Made by a program: the position numbers and the translations under genes
Part shown: in pieces, positions 34,360-42,640 of the stretch
Position numbering within the stretch: the stretch's first letter is position 1
How the letters are laid out: every line of letters begins with the position of its first letter
The notes under the pieces: model-generated
Databases searched by the model: none
What the model saw: only the letters and a program-made list of their open reading frames with translations
Told to the model about the DNA's origin: nothing
From: Gammaproteobacteria bacterium
Lineage (GTDB): Bacteria > Pseudomonadota > Gammaproteobacteria > Enterobacterales > Kangiellaceae
Assembly: GCA_013373375.1 (NCBI GenBank)
Contig: JABXHY010000032.1
Location: 1 to 64,000 of the forward strand
Length of the DNA stretch: 64,000 nucleotides
Direction: 5' to 3'

Positions 34360-35245
34360 AGGCCATCTCCTTTACTTTAAGTAGTTTAATTGACTTACTG
34401 CAAAACTTTCCCTAATCATGCTCTATAGAAGAGTAAAAGATTATGCAGAAAATCATTTCATTTCTTTAAAACAATCCTAAAACAACTTCTTAAAATTTAT
34501 TCTGTACTGTTCAATCACCTCCCAATTTAATCTCAAATAAAAAACATAAATCAACATCGCCAGAAAAATACAGCGGCTATCATTTCATAGACTCATCTTT
34601 AGACTCATCTTTAGACTCATTAAACTAACAGATACCAATCTAACCTAACTCGAACTTCGACATACTTATGCGTGATTAGTTCTTTCAATAAATCAAATCT
34701 AATGAAACGTTAAGTACTTCAAAAAAGCTCTGCTGAAATCTTGGTGTTTCAAATTTCTATTCCGAAATAATACGTTCTTTGAATTAAAGTATTAATGAGA
34801 TAATTAAATCATTTCTCATCCGTTAATCTTTAATTCTCAATCAACTTATCATGTGCGCGATCACAAAATCGCGTGTAATATTCCACTAAATTCTGAGATG
34901 TTATGGTCGAAAAGTCTCAATCAATGGTTTTATGTGAGACTTTCTTGATTTTTGGTTGTGCTAGTAATATTTAATAGCGTTACGGGATATGTTCAGGAAG
35001 AGTTAAATTAAAACAGATAGGATATGATTGCCCATTAATCTATTGAGATATTTTTAGTATTGGTCGGTTATTTTTATACAATAATAGGAAAGAAGATTTA
35101 GTTTAAACTAAGCCAAAAAATTGAGCTTTTATTAGTATGATAGTTTAATTCTTTTAGCAAACTCTTAGAAGAGTCTTTAAGAAGATATTATAGAAAGAGT
35201 CCTTATGCAGAGTGTTCTGACAGCCTCTCACCCAATTAATCGCCC
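34360..35245. other. 886-base gap, largest in the window
   Basis: No gene of reasonable length. Contents: 12-base direct repeat AGACTCATCTTT, 2.7 copies (34589-34620); short perfect hairpin CGCGAT-CACAAA-ATCGCG around 34858-34875; a stronger one with terminator look (34911-34953, separate entry). A small RNA could be encoded between, but that is a guess. Confidence 0.5.
34911..34953 (+). terminator. Orphan terminator-like hairpin
   Basis: Plus strand AAAGTCTCA...TGAGACTTT is a perfect 9-bp stem with a 15-base loop, followed by CTTGATTTTT. No coding gene lies upstream on this strand, so it may end a small RNA. Confidence 0.5.
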
Positions 35246-37141
35246 TTAAGCATTTTGATTAATATTCTTGTCGAGAAAGTTTAAAAACTCGTTAAAAGGA
35301 ACTGGTCGCGACCAATAATACCCCTGCCCTAAAATGCATCCGGTTGAGTTCAAGAATTTTGCTGTTTCTTCATCCTCAACTCCTTCTGCAATATTGGTAA
35401 GTCCAAGCCCATGACTCATTTCAACAATGGCTTTCACGATATGTTGATTTCTTACCGACTCGACAATAGGTCCGACAAAAGAACGATCAATTTTCAATTT
35501 ACTGGCATTAAATAGATGCAGGTAATTGAGGTTTGAATATCCAGCGCCAAAATCATCAATCGCAAACTCACAACCCATGCCAACCAAGCTATTGATTTGA
35601 GCCTGGGCGAATTCAATATCCTCCACGAATAGCGATTCTGTAATTTCTAGATAGAGTAATTTTGCTGGTAAGCCTGTATAACTTAACGCTTCAGCGATTA
35701 CTCTTTGCAAATTACCTTTTCTAAATTGTACCGGAGACAAATTAACGGCAACACAAATGTTTTCAAATCCTTGTTCAGTCCAATGTTTAGCGTCAGTACA
35801 TGCCTGATTGATGATCCACTCCCCTAGCTCATTAATTAAGCCTGAAGCTTCAGCCTGAGGAATGAACTGATCAGGGAATATTTGAGTACCGTCTTTTTTA
35901 ATCCATCGAATCAATGCTTCAGCAGCGATCGCTTTACCGGTACTTAAATCGATAATAGGTTGGTAATACAGTAGAAACTCATCGTTTCTTAAACCTTGTT
36001 TAATGTCTTTAATAAGATTTAATTTCTGATTTATCTTTTTTTCTATTTGAGTGTCAAAAAAACAGTAACCGCCTTTTTGCTGTCGAGCTTCTATTAGAGC
36101 GGTTTGCGACTTTCTTCTGAGATCGATGAATTTTAGTCCATCATCAGGTGATACTGCAATTCCCAAACTGCTTCTTGGCTCTACTTCATAATCTTCAATT
36201 AAGATAGGACTCTCTAATGTTCGAGAAATTTGCTCAGCTAACTCTTCAATACGAGAGTATTCTTCAGCAAACTTAAGAATCAAAAACTCACTGCCTGTCG
36301 ATCGATATAGTTTTGCATCACCAATGAGTGTGACCAATCGTTCTGCAAGCGATAAGATTACTCGATCACCGACCTCTCGACCGAGTGTTGAGTTAAACAG
36401 CTTAAAGTTATTGATATCGACGGTAATAATGGCAAGATTATGTACGGAATCAACCTTTTTCCTAAAGTCGCTAAATTCGATTTCAGCACGATTAATATTG
36501 GGAAGCTTGGTTAAACTGTCGTATTCAAATTTTTCCTTAGCAAGAGCTTCAAGTTGTTCACTTCTTAATGACTCATCGGATAGTCGAGTAATTGCTTGCT
36601 TAAACAAGCGAGCGATCATCAACATACCCAATAAGCTGAGTATAAGAATAATCAGGATATTATTAACTTTTCCCCAGGGCGATTCGGTAGAAGCATCGTA
36701 CTCTGATCCCAAACCAAACATGTCGGCTAACACGAAACAATACAGTGTAATAATTAAGTAAAGTGCAATGTAGACGGTTGACACCCACCCACACAAAAGC
36801 ACCGAAAATACAATAAGACATGGATAAAGCAAAATAACAGTAGAGTTGATACCATTTAACGTCCAGGCAACATAAGACGCAAATATTGCGGCTACCCAAA
36901 CCATCATAATAACGACGATTGGTGTTGTATCTCGTGAAGTAAAATAATAAAAATAGGTAAATACACAACTGACGGCGATGAATTCGTATACAAACCTGGA
37001 GTTTAAAAAGAGAAAGCTATTAACTAATGCCAATGTGCTGATGAAAATTAGGATAAGAAGAATTCGCCTTACAAATTTTACTTTTTCATCTGGAGTATGA
37101 AGGGACAATAAAGAATGCAGCTTAAATTTTTGCTCCTCCAT
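35246..37141 (-). CDS. Membrane GGDEF-EAL protein, probable c-di-GMP phosphodiesterase
   Basis: 631 aa. N-terminal membrane region (about residues 25-185) with six hydrophobic segments and no periplasmic domain. GGDEF domain about 210-365 is degenerate: the motif reads TGSEF (YRSTGSEFLILKF), so cyclase activity is unlikely. The EAL domain (about 385-625) has the expected active residues: AEALIRW, VNLSPVQF, LEITES, IDDFGAGYSNL, KIDRSFV, AEGVE, GQGYYWSRP. Hence it should hydrolyse c-di-GMP. Last gene of the porin-PBP-cyclase operon (3-base gap). It may counteract the diguanylate cyclase just upstream. Confidence 0.92.
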   Translation of the reverse strand: MEEQKFKLHSLLSLHTPDEKVKFVRRILLILIFISTLALVNSFLFLNSRFVYEFIAVSCVFTYFYYFTSRDTTPIVVIMMVWVAAIFASYVAWTLNGINSTVILLYPCLIVFSVLLCGWVSTVYIALYLIITLYCFVLADMFGLGSEYDASTESPWGKVNNILIILILSLLGMLMIARLFKQAITRLSDESLRSEQLEALAKEKFEYDSLTKLPNINRAEIEFSDFRKKVDSVHNLAIITVDINNFKLFNSTLGREVGDRVILSLAERLVTLIGDAKLYRSTGSEFLILKFAEEYSRIEELAEQISRTLESPILIEDYEVEPRSSLGIAVSPDDGLKFIDLRRKSQTALIEARQQKGGYCFFDTQIEKKINQKLNLIKDIKQGLRNDEFLLYYQPIIDLSTGKAIAAEALIRWIKKDGTQIFPDQFIPQAEASGLINELGEWIINQACTDAKHWTEQGFENICVAVNLSPVQFRKGNLQRVIAEALSYTGLPAKLLYLEITESLFVEDIEFAQAQINSLVGMGCEFAIDDFGAGYSNLNYLHLFNASKLKIDRSFVGPIVESVRNQHIVKAIVEMSHGLGLTNIAEGVEDEETAKFLNSTGCILGQGYYWSRPVPFNEFLNFLDKNINQNA

Positions 37142-37144
37142 AAC

Positions 37145-38716
37145 TTAATTCGACCCTTTACGATAAAAAGTTACTAAGGTTTTATTCTCATCATGTTTAT
37201 GACGTTTGGCTTGATACATGGCTTGATCAGCGTTTTCATAAAGTACCGCTAGACTCTCCCCATCTCTTGGATAAAAAACTGCACCGCAACTGAAGCTCGG
37301 AATAATAGTTTGATCGGTATCGGGTATAGTTACACCGTGATCAATAACGCTTTTTATTTTTTTAATGATGTGCTCTGCTTGAGAGATATTATTCGCATCG
37401 ACGATGAGCGCAAACTCATCACCGCCCCATCGCACCGCATAGTCGTTTTCTCGAATCGATGTTTTCATTGCTTCTGCAATAAACTTTAAAACTTGATCGC
37501 CTACTGTATGACCATATTGATCGTTTATTGGTTTGAAATCGTTTAGGTCAACGAGAATAAAACAAAACTTTGCTTTTTTATGGATCAAACTGTTTACTCG
37601 CTCTTCGGCGGCTTTCCGATTGAATATTCCGGTTAAACGATCGTAGTCAATCTGGGTATTTAATTCATCCAGTTCTTGGCGTCTTTCTGTTATGTCGTTG
37701 AAGGTTAACAAATAATATATTTTTCCATCATCTGAGCGAACTGGGTTAATCATGAGTTGTACCCAAACGTTGTCCTTATTTTCTTGACTGAATAAAGGGT
37801 ACTCACCTATATGAAATCCGCCTTTGAAAATACTCAATTCAGCTTCTTCAACAAGTTGTTCGCCATCTTGAAACAAACCAGACATAAACTGTCCATAGTT
37901 ACGCATTTGTTTTATACCGCAACGAATGATTAATTGATTGAAAGCGCCATTAGCAAGAGAGATGGTGCCCTTAGGTTCAATTAAGACAATTGGCGCAACA
38001 GAGTTCTCGAATAGCATTCTAAATCGGCGTTCAAGGTTTTCTATTTCAGAACGTAATTCGCGCTCCTGATTAAACTGCTCTTCAGTCTTTTCAAGTAATC
38101 TATTAATATCATTTACCAAGTCGCCTAACTCACTTTCATGGTTGAGATTAGGTTTGGGAATTCTGGAATGCGTTCCGGGTGTAATACGATTAAGAACTCT
38201 TGCAACTCGACTCATAGGTCGTGTAATCAACCAATAACAAACAACGATTACCATGCCAGTAACAAAAATACTCTGGATATTAACGACCATTGAATTGTAA
38301 AAACCAATACTTTTCGCTTTTTGCTTTATGTAATTAATGTCTGGCTGAATGACAACTTTGCCGAGGGTTGTACCGTTAATAAATGGATGAGAAATTGGAT
38401 ACTCTACGTTTTCTTCTGAGTTGATTTTTATTTCACCGAACTCAATGTCCTTTGCTTCAAATCGAGCTTCTTTTATAATTCGGTTTTTCTTTAGTCCTAA
38501 TACGACTTCCTTAGCTAATTCAGCATCTTCAACATAAGCCGCAATTGATGCAGTTGACGATACCGTGTTAACCAGGTTTTCAATGTCTTTTTGTGTACTC
38601 TCTAATTCATCAAGGTAGGCTATTCGATAAAATACTTGAGATGACACGAAGCCAATGGCCAGTGCACAAAATACAACAACAACGGCTAACCGCGTTAATA
38701 AGCTCTTATTGTTCAT
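37145..38716 (-). CDS. Membrane diguanylate cyclase (HAMP-PAS-GGDEF)
   Basis: 523 aa. TM1 about residues 7-27, a periplasmic domain of ~110 residues with CHASE8-like character (STASIAAYVEDAELAKEVVL), TM2 about 140-160, HAMP (about 162-215), a short coil (about 215-235), PAS (about 240-350, NSVAPIVLIEPKGTISLANG). Then a GGDEF domain with intact RWGGDEFALIV near residue 435 and LVDLNDFKPINDQYGH. All catalytic features are present, so it should make c-di-GMP in response to a periplasmic signal. Overlaps the PBP-like gene upstream by 11 bases. Confidence 0.93.
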   Translation of the reverse strand: MNNKSLLTRLAVVVVFCALAIGFVSSQVFYRIAYLDELESTQKDIENLVNTVSSTASIAAYVEDAELAKEVVLGLKKNRIIKEARFEAKDIEFGEIKINSEENVEYPISHPFINGTTLGKVVIQPDINYIKQKAKSIGFYNSMVVNIQSIFVTGMVIVVCYWLITRPMSRVARVLNRITPGTHSRIPKPNLNHESELGDLVNDINRLLEKTEEQFNQERELRSEIENLERRFRMLFENSVAPIVLIEPKGTISLANGAFNQLIIRCGIKQMRNYGQFMSGLFQDGEQLVEEAELSIFKGGFHIGEYPLFSQENKDNVWVQLMINPVRSDDGKIYYLLTFNDITERRQELDELNTQIDYDRLTGIFNRKAAEERVNSLIHKKAKFCFILVDLNDFKPINDQYGHTVGDQVLKFIAEAMKTSIRENDYAVRWGGDEFALIVDANNISQAEHIIKKIKSVIDHGVTIPDTDQTIIPSFSCGAVFYPRDGESLAVLYENADQAMYQAKRHKHDENKTLVTFYRKGSN

Positions 38717-39182
38717 CGATGGTATATACCACTCTTAAATCGTCCGTAACACTGTAGTCTGGTAGGTAGCCAATGGCATTTGGGTTAACAGAAATATAGT
38801 TCAACACATCGTCCGAAGTTGCCACCTTTATAGGTGGGCGCGCTCTACCAGTAAATTTGAGTCTAGACCAATATGCATTAACTCGCGCGAGTGTTAAGCC
38901 AGTCAGCTCATTATAAAATTGGGCTCTTAGTGCTTCTCCACTTTCAATGTCAATTGGTGTCAACAGATCGCCTTGAGGAGAACTGACCCTTTTGCCCATA
39001 AAAAGATCCACCACTTGCTCGTATTCCAAAGAATGTAAAGTATTACTTTTATGCACAACGATCGAAATATTGTAGGACTTATGCTGCTCACTGCTTGCCA
39101 ATATCTCGAGCGGCAGACTTATCATCAACAAGGACACCAGTGAGAGACGAAAAATTTTTGACCTCTTCATCGTCTTCACCAT
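38706..39182 (-). CDS. Small PstS-like periplasmic substrate-binding protein
   Basis: 158 aa, half the length of normal PstS. Signal peptide (LSLVSLLMISLPLEILA). Mature part: YNISIVVHKSN, LEYEQVVDLFMGKRVSSPQG, TPIDIESGEALRAQFYNEL, NAYWSRLKFTGRARPP, AIGYLPDY, as in the N- and C-terminal halves of phosphate ABC binding-like (PBP_like_2) proteins. Probably presents a ligand to the adjacent sensor rather than serving transport. It has no ABC partner here. Start ATG overlaps porin stop (TAATG); Met5 is an alternative. Confidence 0.8.
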   Translation of the reverse strand: MVKTMKRSKIFRLSLVSLLMISLPLEILASSEQHKSYNISIVVHKSNTLHSLEYEQVVDLFMGKRVSSPQGDLLTPIDIESGEALRAQFYNELTGLTLARVNAYWSRLKFTGRARPPIKVATSDDVLNYISVNPNAIGYLPDYSVTDDLRVVYTIDEQ

Positions 39183-40396
39183 TAAAAACTAAAGCTTAAG
39201 CCGGTACTTAAGCTATTAATCGTTTGTTTTGGTAAGGTATAACGTAACACTCCGTCGGCATCCCATAATCCATTTCCGGCTTCGTCAATGTGCGTTCTTT
39301 GTACTTGAAGCTTAAACGCCAAATTTTCTTTGATATCCCATCGCCATCCAATTGACTGGCTGATCTGATTGGAACGAAAAAAGGTACTGACTTCAGCTAC
39401 GAAAATTAACGCTTGATCAACTACCGGATCATTCGGAGCACTGCCTTCAAATTGGTATGGAGGAGAATCAGTAAACGACCCTATCCAATAAAAGCTGTGG
39501 TTATTAAATTGATAGCTAACATTTACGTAACCGTTTTTTAGATCCTCTATGATTAAGCTGCTAGAGTCTATTTCTGCAAACTCGGCTTTTAAACTCCAGG
39601 CATCCCAGCTGTACTGCAAATAAAGACTGGTGTAGCGAATGTCGTGTTGTGCAAAATCAATTTGGTAGGACAGTTGTTCTGCCTCTGGCCAGAAGGGAAT
39701 TAACGAATCTAATAGATCAACGACGTTTTGTGTTGATTGATTATTCTTATCAACATCACCTTCTGTATGTCGAATAAAAATTGTGATATCACCAAAGTAA
39801 CCTCCGACACCAATGCCTCTCAAGTTTTTAAACTCGACGGGATCATCACTGCGACTGGTCACTTCAGCTTCACTTTCACCTAGAAAAGCAAATACTGAAA
39901 CAGGAAAGCTACCCAATTCCATACTGTAGTTAACATCGACACCATCAATGTATCGATTGGGTATAAGTCCATAAACCTCGGTCGGTGCTTTTGCCCAAGA
40001 GTATGCAATTCCAACATCTCGATATTCACTCATCTCGAATAAGTTGAAGGCCGTACGCCCCAAGCGAAATGACCATTTTTCTGATGGAATGTATCTTAAA
40101 AAGGCAAGTCGAGTGTATCCGTTAAAGTTATCTTCTTCTTGATCCATCAAGGTCCATTGGGTCACTAAGTCCCAATGAGAATTAAAGTTCACATCTAATT
40201 GAACTCCTAAATTGGAGTGTGGTTTAAATGAAAAGTCACCGTCAAATACACCATCATTTGCAGAAACATCATTGCGAAAACCTAGTACATCAGAGTCACT
40301 GGAAGTAACAATAACATTACCGAATCCACTGGTTTGAACATCAACCGCAAAAATGTTGGTGGATAGAATAAAAACGCCTGCCAACAAAGAACGCAT
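39182..40396 (-). CDS. Outer-membrane porin-like protein
   Basis: 404 aa. Signal peptide (MRSLLAGVFILSTNIFAVDV). Alternating beta strands with aromatic girdles (LGVQLDVNFNSHWDLVTQWT, LAFLRYIPSEKWSFRLGRTA) and a C-terminus ending in ...LSFSF, a beta-barrel signal. Family not pinned down. Such porins are often encoded with PstS-like proteins and c-di-GMP enzymes, as here. First gene of the operon. The promoter should lie at 40400-40500. Confidence 0.8.
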   Translation of the reverse strand: MRSLLAGVFILSTNIFAVDVQTSGFGNVIVTSSDSDVLGFRNDVSANDGVFDGDFSFKPHSNLGVQLDVNFNSHWDLVTQWTLMDQEEDNFNGYTRLAFLRYIPSEKWSFRLGRTAFNLFEMSEYRDVGIAYSWAKAPTEVYGLIPNRYIDGVDVNYSMELGSFPVSVFAFLGESEAEVTSRSDDPVEFKNLRGIGVGGYFGDITIFIRHTEGDVDKNNQSTQNVVDLLDSLIPFWPEAEQLSYQIDFAQHDIRYTSLYLQYSWDAWSLKAEFAEIDSSSLIIEDLKNGYVNVSYQFNNHSFYWIGSFTDSPPYQFEGSAPNDPVVDQALIFVAEVSTFFRSNQISQSIGWRWDIKENLAFKLQVQRTHIDEAGNGLWDADGVLRYTLPKQTINSLSTGLSFSF

Positions 40397-40643
40397 TTAC
40401 TTCCTAAAGAATGTTAAAAATCTCTCGTAAATATAGAATATTATTGGGTAATTTCAATTAGACAACAGCATAAAAGCACCAGAGCCGTACTTTTTAAACT
40501 TGTTAATTTATTGAACGAAAATAAAGCCTTCAAAAAATCTCTTGATCGAGATTGAGCCGCTCACTTTTTGTGATGATAGCTCACCAAAATATCGCTAATA
40601 AGCGATAATCAGGAAAGCCAAGATGTCAATCGACCAATTTAGT
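40397..40643. other. Intergenic region between divergent porin operon and hipBA
   Basis: No gene. Includes the promoter zone of the porin operon on the minus strand and upstream part of the hipBA control region. Confidence 0.4.
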
Positions 40644-40753
40644 GGTCACTATACTATCTTTTATTAGAATAAATAACTCATTTGGTTACTTATACTATCT
40701 CTTATTTCCAATACTTGATATAACTTGCAAGGTTAATTATACTAACCCTTATA
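40644..40753 (+). promoter_or_regulatory. hipBA promoter and three operator-like repeats
   Basis: Sigma-70 elements TTGATA (40715-40720) and TATACT (40738-40743), spaced 17. Three related 22-23-base direct repeats begin at 40644 (GGTCACTATACTATCTTTTA), 40684 (GGTTACTTATACTATCTCTT) and 40731 (GGTTAATTATACTAACCCTT). The third contains the palindrome GGTTA-N7-TAACC and covers the -10 element. HipB-type repressors usually bind several such sites, so autoregulation is expected. Confidence 0.75.
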
Positions 40754-40782
40754 ACGATATATTGCTATTAATGGTTAGTTAA

Positions 40783-41148
40783 ATGAGTATAGATGACCTT
40801 TATTCCTATTCAGATGAAGCGCTCTGCGGCGAGTTATTTGAGCGCTTAGAGAAAGTAAGGTTAAGTAAAAATATTAGCCAAAAGTCCATAGCGGACGAAG
40901 TCGGTATCACTCCCGTTACTTACCGGAACATTAAATCCGGTAATGCGAAATTGGTGACATTCATAGCCGTGATGAGAACATTAGACAAACTTGAGCAGTT
41001 GGATAACCTGTTGCCCGATGAGCCACTGAGTCCGATTCAACTCGCTAAACGGCAAGGAAAAAGCCGTCAACGTGCGAGAGGAAAACTGGACGTGAGCAAT
41101 GAAATAAACGATACCGATCAGTCTGATAGCAAAGAGCTCGATTGGTAA
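40783..41148 (+). CDS. hipB: HipB-like antitoxin, XRE-family transcriptional regulator
   Basis: 121 aa. Helix-turn-helix of the Cro/CI type around residues 25-70 (SKNISQKSIADEVGITPVTY, RNIKSGNAKLVTFIAVMRTL), then a linker and basic/acidic tail (QGKSRQRARGKL, QSDSKELDW). One base separates its stop from the kinase gene. Expected to bind the upstream operator repeats together with HipA. Confidence 0.85.
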   Translation: MSIDDLYSYSDEALCGELFERLEKVRLSKNISQKSIADEVGITPVTYRNIKSGNAKLVTFIAVMRTLDKLEQLDNLLPDEPLSPIQLAKRQGKSRQRARGKLDVSNEINDTDQSDSKELDW

Positions 41149-41149
41149 G

Positions 41150-42538
41150 ATGGCCATTAAACCCAACACTTCCGTTTTATCGAGTATAAAACGACACACA
41201 GCAGCCGAAGTTTTCTTTCAGGATCAATTTGTCGGTGCTGTTGCTTATTCACCTGGTGACGCTTACTCGTCAGGTGAAAAAATTGCGACCTTTGAATACG
41301 ATGCCGTTTGGCGAGACTCAGGAATTGAACTCTCCCCTATTACTATGCCGCTTTCCGAAAAAAAATATCAATTTCCGAGTCTACCAGAAGCTACATTCAA
41401 AGGATTACCAGGAATGTTGGCAGATTGTTTACCCGACGATTTTGGCAATGCAGTAATTAACGCTTGGTTGGCGAGAGAAAATCGACCGTCCAATTCCTTT
41501 AGTGCAATTGAGCGACTACTTTATACAGGACAACGAGGTATGGGTGCTCTCGAATTTAAACCCACGCTTGGCACTCGAATTCGAACACCTAAGTCAATTC
41601 ATCTCGACGCTTTAATTGAAATGGCTCAACAGGTTTTGGACAACCGTCAAACCATAAAAGGTGATTTACAAAGCGACAAAGATGAAGCATTAAAAGAAAT
41701 TTTATTGGTTGGTACTTCCGCCGGAGGAGCAAGACCTAAAGCGGTTGTTGCAATCGATAAACAACAAACCAAAATATTAAGTGGTCAGGTGACTGTACCC
41801 GAAGGGTTCACGCATTACCTTTTAAAATTTGATGGCGTGGTTACCCGAAACCAAGGCCAGGAAACTTTTGGCGATCCCGCTGGGTTTGGCCGCATGGAAT
41901 ACGCTTATTATTTAATGGCAAAGGATGCTGGAATTAATATGATGCCATCCTTCATTTTGGAAGATGGCAATCTTGCTCACTTTGTCACAGAGCGTTTTGA
42001 CCGTATCGGTAATCAAAAACGACACATTCAATCCTTATGCGGATTTGTACATGCCGATTACAAGCAGCCCGGCCTTTATTCATATGAAGAATTATTTCAG
42101 TTAATGCGTCGATTAAAACTACGTCGCTCTGATGCGCTACAGATGTTTCGTCGTATGGCATTCAATGTCATCGCTCGTAATCACGATGATCACACTAAAA
42201 ATTTCGCCTTTATACTTAATCCGACTCAACAATCAAAAAATTTAATAGAGCAACAACTGACCTGGAACCTTGCGCCCGCTTTTGATGTTGCTTTTAGTTA
42301 CAAGCCAGGCTCTCCCTGGGTAAATTCTCATCAAATGACTATTAATGGCAAGCGAGACGATTTTACCAAAGACGATTTAATTGGTGTTGTACCAAACTCA
42401 TTAAGAAACGATGTCTCTGACATACTCGAAGAGGTTATTGATGTGGTGAGCGACTGGCCTAAATATTCAAAACAAGCCGGTGTGTTTTCTGAATTAGATA
42501 CCTTCATAAAACAGAGTCATAGAACCAATATCAAATAA
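41150..42538 (+). CDS. hipA: HipA-like Ser/Thr kinase toxin
   Basis: 462 aa, slightly longer than E. coli HipA (440). N-terminal HipA-N domain (AEVFFQDQFVGAVAYSPGDA, LSPITMPLS, LPGMLADCLPDDFGNAVINA). P-loop-like VGTSAGGARPKA, including the serine of the activation loop. Kinase core FVTERFDR, NVIARNHDDHTKNFAFIL with the catalytic Asp and metal-binding residues intact, then APAFDVAFSYKPG. HipA phosphorylates tRNA synthetases (GltX) in E. coli. Substrates of this group vary. No sign of disruption. Confidence 0.92.
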   Translation: MAIKPNTSVLSSIKRHTAAEVFFQDQFVGAVAYSPGDAYSSGEKIATFEYDAVWRDSGIELSPITMPLSEKKYQFPSLPEATFKGLPGMLADCLPDDFGNAVINAWLARENRPSNSFSAIERLLYTGQRGMGALEFKPTLGTRIRTPKSIHLDALIEMAQQVLDNRQTIKGDLQSDKDEALKEILLVGTSAGGARPKAVVAIDKQQTKILSGQVTVPEGFTHYLLKFDGVVTRNQGQETFGDPAGFGRMEYAYYLMAKDAGINMMPSFILEDGNLAHFVTERFDRIGNQKRHIQSLCGFVHADYKQPGLYSYEELFQLMRRLKLRRSDALQMFRRMAFNVIARNHDDHTKNFAFILNPTQQSKNLIEQQLTWNLAPAFDVAFSYKPGSPWVNSHQMTINGKRDDFTKDDLIGVVPNSLRNDVSDILEEVIDVVSDWPKYSKQAGVFSELDTFIKQSHRTNIK

Positions 42539-42574
42539 AAAACTTACATAAAACAAATACAACTAACCTACAAT

Positions 42575-42605
42575 AAAAAAGGCACCGGTCTTTGGAAACC
42601 GGTGC
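42575..42605 (-). terminator. Rho-independent terminator for the subtilisin-like protease
   Basis: Minus strand: GCACCGGT-TTCCAAAG-ACCGGTGC followed by CTTTTTTATTG. Perfect 8-bp GC-rich stem. Located 37 bases downstream of hipA on the other strand as well, where it lacks a T-run, so it mainly serves the minus-strand gene. Confidence 0.9.
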
Positions 42606-42640
42606 ATTAAAGTTACTACACACAATTAACTATATAAGTT

